This document shows, in pieces, positions 1 to 4,893 of a stretch of DNA of 5,035 bases. This DNA is from an uncultured Pseudomonadota bacterium (GTDB lineage Bacteria; Lernaellota; Lernaellaia; Lernaellales; Lernaellaceae). The stretch covers positions 1-5,035 of the forward strand of contig CALBTQ010000110.1 in NCBI GenBank assembly GCA_937967875.1. The letters run 5' to 3'. Position 1 is the stretch's first letter. Every line of letters begins with the position of its first letter. The notes beneath the pieces are model-generated. The model saw only the letters and a list, made by a program, of their open reading frames with translations. It did not search any database and was not told the DNA's origin. The translations under genes and the position numbers were made by a program.

Positions 1-1193
1 ATACGATGACCGATGACGACACGACTTCGGATGACGACACGACTTCGGATGACGACGACATCTACGATGACGATCCGCTGCTGACCGGGTGGCTGGTCGA
101 GACGGTGGCGATTATTCAATACGCCGATCTCGCCACGCACACGTCCATCGCCGTGGACAGCGACGCGCAGCCGCATATCGTCTTTTGGGAAAACGTGCTG
201 ACCGTCGCTGACTCGCATCTGTACGAGGCGATCCGCGCCGCCGACCAATGGACGACGGAGGCGATTTTAACCGACCGCCGCCCGGATGGTTATCCGTCGC
301 TGGAGATCGGCCCCGACGACGTCGCCTACCTGAGTTTTTTCGATCGACTGCCGATTGCCGAAGACGGCAAAACAGGGCAGGGCGTACTGGCGTTCGCGGT
401 GAAGTCCGCCGGCGTTTGGTCGGCGCAGGTTGCGGCGGCTCATCCCGAACAAGAAAGCGTCGGGTATTTCAATTCACTGGCGATGGACGGCGACGGCTTC
501 GCACACATCGGCTATCGGGCGAAAGCGGAGGACGAATACGGATTCGATGCGCTCGGCTATACCGACAATGAAAGCGGCGCGTGGGAGCATCTTCTTCTGT
601 CGGTCAACGACGATGAGGAAAGTCATACCGGCAGGCATGTTTCCCTGGCCGTCGACGGAAACGGCAAAGCGCATTTGTGTCAAGGATCGGGCAGTCTGGG
701 CATGGGCGGCATCGGCTATTTTACCAACGCCGGCGGCGATTGGACGTCCGGAGGCATACCGGGAGGTTATGATAAATCCAATTGTTCGCTGGCCCTGGAC
801 GACAATGACGTGCCGTACATCGCTTTCCAATATGCAGAGGTTGACTGGGGGGAAGATGATGATGTGTATGCACTCGGTTTCGCCGAACAAAGCGGCGACG
901 AGTGGGCGTGGGTGACGATCGATCCGGTCATCCGGCGCGTGGGATCGGACGCCTATCTGGCCATCGACGACCAGGGCAAAGCGCACCTGGCGATTTGCGG
1001 CTTGGATGTCGACGGGTATCCGGTGCTCAAATACATTACCAACGCGTCGGGCGAATGGGCGCGCGGCGTGGTCGATCCCCAGGACGAATCCGGCTACGGC
1101 GCGTCGATCGCGCTGGACGGCGACGGGTACGTGCACATCAGCTACATCGATCAAACCAACAATGCAATAAAGTACGCGACCAATCGGCCGTAG
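1..1193 (+). CDS. Secreted seven-repeat beta-propeller protein with Asp-rich linker (5' end outside window)
   Basis: The frame is open from the left edge to a TAG at 1191-1193. An ATG at 6 exists, but the codons before and after it continue an Asp/Thr repeat, so it is probably internal. A signal or lipoprotein peptide should lie upstream (inference). Counting from that ATG, residues 1-23 are an acidic linker containing DDDTTS twice. Seven copies of the pattern SLAxDxxGxxHIxY follow, at about residues 47, 98, 157, 213, 261, 317 and 367, the second copy being degenerate. Each is paired with a strand-initiating Trp at 29, 82, 138, 193, 246, 300 and 351, spaced 51-56 residues. The end of each unit reads like LKYxTN. 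This resembles bacterial repeat proteins with SLALDxxGNPHISYYD-type motifs, predicted to form propellers. No catalytic residues are recognisable; a binding or scaffold role outside the cell is inferred. It converges on the receiver gene. Confidence 0.85.
   Translation, partial: TMTDDDTTSDDDTTSDDDDIYDDDPLLTGWLVETVAIIQYADLATHTSIAVDSDAQPHIVFWENVLTVADSHLYEAIRAADQWTTEAILTDRRPDGYPSLEIGPDDVAYLSFFDRLPIAEDGKTGQGVLAFAVKSAGVWSAQVAAAHPEQESVGYFNSLAMDGDGFAHIGYRAKAEDEYGFDALGYTDNESGAWEHLLLSVNDDEESHTGRHVSLAVDGNGKAHLCQGSGSLGMGGIGYFTNAGGDWTSGGIPGGYDKSNCSLALDDNDVPYIAFQYAEVDWGEDDDVYALGFAEQSGDEWAWVTIDPVIRRVGSDAYLAIDDQGKAHLAICGLDVDGYPVLKYITNASGEWARGVVDPQDESGYGASIALDGDGYVHISYIDQTNNAIKYATNRP
12..56 (+). repeat. 18-bp tandem repeat encoding DDDTTS
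   Basis: The unit GATGACGACACGACTTCG occurs at 12-29 and is repeated exactly at 30-47; a nine-base partial third copy follows at 48-56. It encodes the Asp/Thr/Ser linker of the propeller protein. The bases before it (in frame Asp-Thr-Met-Thr if a G precedes the window) look like a diverged further copy, so the array probably extends left of the window. Such arrays change length by slippage, which would vary the linker length. Confidence 0.85.
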
Positions 1194-1215
1194 GACGTTG
1201 CAGGGAAAACGAAAC

Positions 1216-1560
1216 TCAGGCGACCTGCTTGCCGAACAGCGGCAGATGATGCAGGTCGCGCACCAGGGTGATCTTCCGGCGATCGACGGGCAATTTGGCC
1301 GCACGGACGGCGGCTTCGTCGCCGATGGCGATCACGGGCAGTTCGGGGTACTGATCGACGGCATGACGGACGATCGCCAGGCCGGCCGGATCGGCCCCGA
1401 CCAGATCGGCGACCAGCACCTGCGGCGGGTTTTCGGCCAGATGCGCGCGGTAGCTTTCCTCGTGCTCGTACCAGGCGATCTTGTAATGGCGCGAACCGAA
1501 GTAGCCGCGTAAATATTCAAGCCGCAGGATGTCGCGGCAGACAATCATGGCGCGATTCAT
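1216..1560 (-). CDS. Stand-alone degenerate response-regulator receiver (CheY-like) protein
   Basis: The 114-residue product spans one receiver domain with no output domain. Strand 1 is MIVCRD (residues 5-10). The predicted phosphoacceptor strand is VLVADL with Asp52, close to CheY Asp57. It is followed by GADPAGLAIVRHAV, matching the usual loop and helix after the acceptor, and then LPVIAIGD (74-81), matching strand 4. Features lost relative to active receivers: the acidic pair after strand 1 is Arg9-Asp10, the conserved Thr/Ser after strand 4 is Gly80, and no convincing Lys-Pro follows strand 5 (ITLVRD). Phosphorylation may therefore be weak or absent, and the protein may work as a protein-protein switch (inference). 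The start is chosen because AAGGAG lies nine bases upstream; a second ATG at codon 5 has no such site. It converges with the propeller gene across 22 bases (1194-1215) and appears monocistronic. Confidence 0.75.
   Translation of the reverse strand: MNRAMIVCRDILRLEYLRGYFGSRHYKIAWYEHEESYRAHLAENPPQVLVADLVGADPAGLAIVRHAVDQYPELPVIAIGDEAAVRAAKLPVDRRKITLVRDLHHLPLFGKQVA
1220..1259 (-). terminator. Nested hairpin at the 3' end of the receiver gene, possible terminator
   Basis: The nine-base arms GCGACCTGC (1220-1228) and GCAGGTCGC (1251-1259) are perfectly complementary. They enclose a second stem, TGCCG (1230-1234) with CGGCA (1240-1244), around a five-base loop. On the minus strand the structure is followed by CTGAGTTTCGTTTTCCC, which contains the stop codon and an imperfect U-rich tract. 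It lies within the last codons of the receiver gene, and the 22-base gap to the convergent gene has no other terminator. The U tract is interrupted, so termination is possible but not certain. Confidence 0.4.
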
Positions 1561-1569
1561 TTCTATGTT

Positions 1570-1575
1570 CTCCTT
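1570..1575 (-). promoter_or_regulatory. Shine-Dalgarno site of the receiver gene
   Basis: Minus-strand AAGGAG sits nine bases before the ATG at 1560. It decides this start over the ATG four codons further in. Confidence 0.8.
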
Positions 1576-1584
1576 ATCCGCGCG

Positions 1585-1610
1585 GCCGCTGTGGATACAC
1601 CACGGGCGGC
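1585..1610 (-). promoter_or_regulatory. Hairpin immediately upstream of the receiver gene ribosome site
   Basis: On the minus strand GCCGC, CC, GTGG, a five-base loop, CCAC, A, GCGGC form nine base pairs with a small internal bulge. The structure ends nine bases from the AAGGAG site, with no U run, so it is not a terminator. It is placed where it could influence ribosome access or transcript stability (inference). Confidence 0.4.
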
Positions 1611-1768
1611 ACGGCGATTAAGCGACAATCGGATTTGATTTGCGGAGTCGTTTGCGGCGCCCGGCAGGTTGGTTTCATGGGCGATCTTGCGCCCCGGTTG
1701 CGACGGGCCGACGTTGTTTTGGGCTCCGACTCAAGGTTCTTTTTTCAAAGGTCCCTGAAGACGCGCGC

Positions 1769-1796
1769 ATAATAGGCTTTCGCGGCCGGATGTCAA
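1769..1796 (-). promoter_or_regulatory. Strong sigma70-type promoter reading leftward
   Basis: On the minus strand a perfect TTGACA (1796-1791) is followed after 16 bases by TATTAT (1774-1769), one mismatch from TATAAT. Directly after it comes GCGCGCG, a GC-rich discriminator of the kind associated with stable-RNA and ribosomal promoters under stringent control. Expected initiation is near 1762. The first gene downstream is the receiver gene at 1560. The terminator at 1947-1985 separates this promoter from the transglutaminase-like gene. Confidence 0.75.
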
Positions 1797-1946
1797 GGCA
1801 AATGTGCGTGAGGCGAGAGTTGGAAAAGAACGACGGCGGGTGGCGGTGTTTTGCGAGCGAATGAAATGAGCGAGCCAGTGGATGTTGAAAACACCGATAC
1901 ACCTCACAACATTCGGTGAATCAGCGTTTCCCAACTTAAATTAAAG
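1797..1946. other. Intergenic stretch between terminator and promoter, no gene seen
   Basis: Short open frames on both strands have no ribosome site and no recognisable composition. The stretch holds the inverted repeat listed at 1844-1896. It also holds a competing six-base pair of arms, CACCGA (1892-1897) with TCGGTG (1913-1918). It forms the upstream flank of the leftward promoter. Confidence 0.5.
1844..1896. repeat. Nine-base inverted repeat with 35-base spacer
   Basis: CGGTGTTTT (1844-1852) is exactly complementary to AAAACACCG (1888-1896). The spacer carries GCGAGC twice (1853-1858 and 1869-1874), separated by an A/T/G-rich core. The right edge of the inverted repeat can pair alternatively with TCGGTG at 1913-1918. 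It lies about 50-100 bases upstream of the TTGACA box, so it may bind a regulator or be the remnant of a small palindromic element. No function can be assigned. Confidence 0.5.
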
Positions 1947-1985
1947 AAAAACCGGGAACACGAAGAAGTCGCGTCCCCGGTTTTT
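1947..1985 (-). terminator. Intrinsic terminator of the transglutaminase-like gene
   Basis: Arms at 1947-1962 and 1970-1985 enclose a seven-base loop. On the minus strand all 16 positions pair: 14 Watson-Crick and two G-U. On the plus strand the same two positions (1957 with 1975, 1960 with 1972) become A-C mismatches. The minus-strand stem ends in UUUUU and runs on into CUUUAAUUU. Strand-specific pairing and position, about 110 bases beyond the stop at 2098, assign it to the long gene on its right. Confidence 0.85.
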
Positions 1986-2020
1986 AACATTCCGCATTCG
2001 GCGTTCGTCATTCCGAATTG

Positions 2021-2118
2021 TCAGCAGCCGCATCCGTCATCATTGTCATCGCCATCATCCCGCCGTTGGCGGGATTTCGCTTCGCTCAATCGTCTGCTCA
2101 GCATCCGCAGCCGTCATC
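2021..2118 (-). repeat. Duplicated coding sequence for the Asp-Gly-Cys-Gly-Cys-stop tail
   Basis: The 21 bases at 2098-2118, encoding Asp-Asp-Gly-Cys-Gly-Cys-stop at the end of the long gene, recur at 2021-2041 with 19 of 21 identical. The two differences only swap the Cys-flanking glycine codons (GGC and GGA). The downstream copy is preceded by further acidic codons and reads DDGDDNDDGCGC and a stop (2059-2021). It lies in another frame from the gene and follows its stop, so it is not translated as its tail. It looks like a former gene end or a tandem duplicate. Confidence 0.75.
2059..2073. repeat. Short perfect hairpin between the two tail copies
   Basis: CCCGCC, loop GTT, GGCGGG gives a six-base GC stem with a three-base loop. 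It sits in the stretch that separates the two copies of the GCGC-coding sequence and is followed by ATTTCGCTTCGCTCAAT. It may be a small palindromic element inserted into the old gene end (inference). No U run follows on either strand, so it is not called a terminator. Confidence 0.5.
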
Positions 2119-4812
2119 ATCATCGTCATCATCATCGTCGTCGTCATCGACTGCATCGTCATCATCGTCATCATCGTCGTCGTCATCGGGAACCCAGGGG
2201 TCGCCTTCGGCGGTGACGGTGATGTCCAGCAGGTGATCGGAGGCGTCGGCGCTGTGGTTGACGATCAGCAGATTCCAATCACCTGCGGTCGGCGGGTAGA
2301 TCGTCTCGTCGAGCGAAGCCACGCCCAGCGCGGCGTAGGCGGCGTCGAAGGATTCGTTGTTGCGCGCGGCATCCAGGTTGTCTTCGTCGACCAGCAGCAC
2401 GTCGAGTCGGGGCGTGTCGCGTTCGGGGAAGGCCCAGGCGCGCGAGAACGGATTGTAGTTGCCGGCGAAACGATGCGTGGCGTCGAGCTGCACGTGCAGG
2501 CCGAAGCTGTCGTTGGTTCCGCCCGCCTTGGTCGCGGTCACGTCGACCAGCGGCCGCTCGAACTGATGATCGAGGGTGAAAACCAGGCCGCCCTCGGTGT
2601 TGTCTTCCGCGTCGACCATATCCGCCAGGCGCACGTGGCTGCCGTCCTGCTCGGGGTAATCGCCGATCGAGGAAAGGATGCGCACGTAGTAGTTGCGGTT
2701 CTCGCCGACTTCCACCTCGGCGTGGCCCTGATCGTCGCTGAGCAACCAGAAGCCCTGCGCGTCGCCGCCGCCGCCCCAACCGTCGACCCAGATTTCGTTG
2801 GTCGCGTCGGGCACCGGATCGCCGTTGCCGTCGGTGAGGTTGAATTCGAGCGTGACCACGTCGCTGTAGCGGCTGGTGGCCGAGGCGACTTGCCCGTCGC
2901 CGATCCAGGCCATGGCGATGGAGATGTTCTTGCCCGCGTCGTAGGCGACGCCGAAATTGTTGATCTGCGTGGTGTTGTTGGACCAGTCGACCTGGAAGGC
3001 GTGCCAGGCGTCATCGTGATAGAACTCGCCCCACACGTGATCTTCGTTGATCGTGCTGACCAACTGCGAGGGAATGAGCACGGCGCGCATCGCCGCCGAG
3101 GTGAGATCCTGCAACTCGCCGCAGTTGCCGAAGTGGTTGTAGACGATCCGTGCCGGTTGCAGCGCGCGTTCGGGATTGGCGCCGGTGACCGCGCCGCGTT
3201 CCTGGATGTTGTCGAGCAGGTTCTTGCCCGTCCAGTTGCCGATGACCTGCACGGCGTCGGCGTTGTCCCACAGGTCGCGGTCGCCGGGGAGGTTCGTCTG
3301 CTGATTTTCGTCGAGTTCGTCCAGGTCCCACATGACCTCGACGCCCGCGAGCATGTCGGCCAGCAACGGCCGGCCGTAAAGGGTGATCGCATCATGGGTG
3401 TCGTCCTGGACGGGCGTCACGCCGCAGGGATACGCCGTATCCTTGCTGCCGGCTTTGGGCGAAGGCACGATATGCATTTCCAGCACGCCGTAGTCGCTGA
3501 CGTAGGCCTCCAGGTTTTCGATGACCGTCGCGTCGGCGACCATGACGGTGAAATCGGGGCCCTGGTACGGCGGCAGAATCACCTTGTCGTAGGTGTCCTT
3601 GAAGGTCGCCCAGGCCGTTTCGTCGTAGGCGCGCACGTCGTTGGGCGCGAGCACGGTCGTGTTGTCCCACAAGCCGACTTCGGTCAGCGCCGCTTCGAAG
3701 GCGTCGATGTTGATGTCCTGAATCAGCGCGATCTGCGCGTCGTCGGCCAGCAGCACGTCGCCGTTGCCCTGCTTGAGCAGGTTGGGCAGCAGCGGACAAT
3801 CGTTGGCAGTGTACGCTTCGTCCATCAACAACGTCGCGGCGAAGACCGTGCCGGCGCCGTAGGCGAACTCGGTGAACACGACGTTCTTCGTGCCGGTCAC
3901 GTAGGCCAGTTCGAGGTTGTGGATCGTCGTATTCAGATAGCCGACCGCGCTGGGCGAGAGCGATTGCAGGTCGGCCTCGTCGACGCCGTCGAAGTACATC
4001 GGCGCGGTGTAGCTGTCGTCGCCGTCGACGTCGAACAGCAGGTAATCGCGCCAGTGCAGGCCGCCTGCGGCCATCGTCGTTTCACTGCCGCTGTGCGGGA
4101 TGACGAAGTTGGGCGTTTCCACGTCGAGCTTGGGATGCACGACGTTCCAGTAGTAGATCTCCTTGGGCAGATCGACCGTCTGCACGCTGCCGCCGTCCCT
4201 GACGTTGTAGCGCAGCGTCGTGTAGTAATCGCCCTTGCCGGCCGTGCCCTCGTCGACCACCTCGACGTAATCGAGCGCGGCGTCGTTGGCGTAAATCAGG
4301 CGCGCGTTTTCGGCGATGAAGTTGGCCGGGTCGTCCATGTGGCGAATGTCGAACTCGCTGAGATAGGCCACGCAGAAGGCGATTTCGTCGATGTAGCGCT
4401 CGTCCTCCGCATTGACGATCGCGTCGGCGAGCGGCGCGGCGTCGTCCTCGTCCAACTCGAAGAAGCGACGGGTCAACGCGGGCTTGAGCCAATCGGGCGC
4501 CGCGTCGACGGCCGCCTGCAGATCGGCCGACAACGTCGGCAGCTCCGGCTCGACCAAATCGCCTACGGTGGGATCGACCGTCCACACCCAGTTCAGGTAA
4601 TAGCCCAGGTAATTGACGCCGATGGCGTCGGCCTTGCCGGCCTTATTCGGCATCGACGGCTGCTCGATGAAGCGCGTCGGCAGCACCGGATCGTAAACGA
4701 TCTCGACGGTTTCTCCGAGCGGCAGCGGCGCGGTCAGTCCGCGAATTTGCGCCCACGCGGGCGCGGCACACAAAACGATCGCCAACATCAACAGAAAAAT
4801 GCGTTTGTACAT
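2098..4812 (-). CDS. Exported transglutaminase-like superfamily protein with acidic C-terminal tail ending in GCGC
   Basis: The 904-residue product starts at an ATG five bases after GAGGGAGG; the frame stays open upstream, but only this start gives a signal peptide. Residues 1-21 are a Sec signal with cleavage predicted after Ala-Trp-Ala. The core (about 555-620) has GNCGELQDL with Cys564, EDHVWGEFY with His592 and QVDW with Asp609, the order and spacing of the transglutaminase-like Cys-His-Asp triad. Such proteins act as cysteine proteases, peptide amidases or cross-linkers; the substrate is unknown. The long N-terminal part is unfamiliar: a helical stretch at about 95-175, then an alpha/beta-like stretch at about 350-460. 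Residues about 650-712 resemble a carboxypeptidase-regulatory-type beta-sandwich, and about 755-868 a pre-peptidase-like sandwich. The tail is 11 Asp, Ala-Val, 12 Asp, then Gly-Cys-Gly-Cys. Cellular fate is probably periplasm, surface or outside. It is monocistronic, ending at the terminator at 1947-1985. Confidence 0.85.
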   Translation of the reverse strand: MYKRIFLLMLAIVLCAAPAWAQIRGLTAPLPLGETVEIVYDPVLPTRFIEQPSMPNKAGKADAIGVNYLGYYLNWVWTVDPTVGDLVEPELPTLSADLQAAVDAAPDWLKPALTRRFFELDEDDAAPLADAIVNAEDERYIDEIAFCVAYLSEFDIRHMDDPANFIAENARLIYANDAALDYVEVVDEGTAGKGDYYTTLRYNVRDGGSVQTVDLPKEIYYWNVVHPKLDVETPNFVIPHSGSETTMAAGGLHWRDYLLFDVDGDDSYTAPMYFDGVDEADLQSLSPSAVGYLNTTIHNLELAYVTGTKNVVFTEFAYGAGTVFAATLLMDEAYTANDCPLLPNLLKQGNGDVLLADDAQIALIQDINIDAFEAALTEVGLWDNTTVLAPNDVRAYDETAWATFKDTYDKVILPPYQGPDFTVMVADATVIENLEAYVSDYGVLEMHIVPSPKAGSKDTAYPCGVTPVQDDTHDAITLYGRPLLADMLAGVEVMWDLDELDENQQTNLPGDRDLWDNADAVQVIGNWTGKNLLDNIQERGAVTGANPERALQPARIVYNHFGNCGELQDLTSAAMRAVLIPSQLVSTINEDHVWGEFYHDDAWHAFQVDWSNNTTQINNFGVAYDAGKNISIAMAWIGDGQVASATSRYSDVVTLEFNLTDGNGDPVPDATNEIWVDGWGGGGDAQGFWLLSDDQGHAEVEVGENRNYYVRILSSIGDYPEQDGSHVRLADMVDAEDNTEGGLVFTLDHQFERPLVDVTATKAGGTNDSFGLHVQLDATHRFAGNYNPFSRAWAFPERDTPRLDVLLVDEDNLDAARNNESFDAAYAALGVASLDETIYPPTAGDWNLLIVNHSADASDHLLDITVTAEGDPWVPDDDDDDDDDDDAVDDDDDDDDDDDDGCGC
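2113..2187 (-). repeat. GAT/GAC trinucleotide tract encoding 23 Asp
   Basis: Twenty-five codons are all GAT or GAC except one GCA-GTC pair (Ala-Val) after the first eleven. Both halves begin with the same GAT-GAC-GAC-GAC-GAT-GAT order, so the tract looks like an internal tandem duplication. Mixed synonymous codons reduce, but do not remove, the chance of slippage. Its product is the acidic, potentially calcium-binding spacer before the terminal GCGC. Confidence 0.85.
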
Positions 4813-4817
4813 TGTCG

Positions 4818-4825
4818 CCTCCCTC
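4818..4825 (-). promoter_or_regulatory. Shine-Dalgarno site of the transglutaminase-like gene
   Basis: Minus-strand GAGGGAGG lies five bases before the ATG at 4812. It fixes the start that gives a proper signal peptide and rules out the in-frame upstream ATGs as far as 4974. Confidence 0.8.
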
Positions 4826-4836
4826 AAAGCGGTTCG

Positions 4837-4866
4837 ATGGTAACGTGAAAGCTCCGCAGGGAGCAA
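4837..4866 (-). promoter_or_regulatory. Weak sigma70-like promoter candidate for the transglutaminase-like gene
   Basis: On the minus strand TTGCTC (4866-4861) is followed after 18 bases by TACCAT (4842-4837). Both boxes match the consensus only in part. A weak promoter here would fit an activator bound at the palindrome that begins two bases further upstream. The call is tentative. Confidence 0.25.
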
Positions 4867-4867
4867 G

Positions 4868-4893
4868 CCAGGAATAACCAGGAATAATTCCTG
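4868..4893. promoter_or_regulatory. Possible operator: two direct repeats and an overlapping palindrome
   Basis: CCAGGAATAA occurs twice in tandem (4868-4877 and 4878-4887). The second copy forms one arm of a perfect palindrome: CAGGAAT (4879-4885), one base, ATTCCTG (4887-4893). The site thus holds three half-sites, two direct and one inverted, 56-81 bases upstream of the ATG at 4812. This arrangement is typical of a dimeric regulator site with an extra half-site, but no regulator can be named. Confidence 0.5.

Larger units (their letters stand above)
1561..1762 (-). other. Long 5' leader of the receiver gene, no convincing protein gene
   Basis: If transcription begins about seven bases after the TATTAT box, the receiver mRNA has a leader of about 200 nt. 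It contains several potential helices: GAGTCG (1645-1650) with CGACTC (1727-1732) as a closing stem, GGGCG (1679-1683) with CGCCC (1690-1694), and the hairpin at 1585-1610 just before the ribosome site. I could not match it to a known riboswitch, 6S, SRP or tmRNA core. It may be a regulatory leader, or include a small RNA whose 3' part overlaps the mRNA. The existence of the leader rests on the promoter call. Confidence 0.45.

Noticed and set aside
474..1304. 276-codon open frame on the minus strand
   Set aside because: It is antisense to the propeller repeats and runs into the receiver gene; its repeated patterns are complements of the SLAxD motifs.
1561..1762. 6S RNA, SRP RNA, tmRNA or c-di-GMP riboswitch in the leader
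   Set aside because: The conserved cores of these RNAs were looked for by eye and not found; only generic helices are present.
1640..1934. Short open frames of 67-75 codons on both strands of the intergenic region
   Set aside because: They have no ribosome site and no recognisable composition, and they cross the promoter at 1769-1796.
1988..2020. Two CATTCCG-containing near-repeats after the terminator
   Set aside because: Eleven-base similarity in low-complexity sequence is too short to support an element.
2018..2236. Ser-rich 72-codon frame on the plus strand
   Set aside because: The serine run is only the complement of the Asp-codon tract of the long gene.
2233..4848. 871-codon open frame on the plus strand
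   Set aside because: It is exactly antisense to the transglutaminase-like gene, which has a signal peptide, catalytic triad, ribosome site and terminator. The antisense product is a Val/Arg/Gly/Asp-rich mirror of GC-rich codons without domains or a ribosome site.
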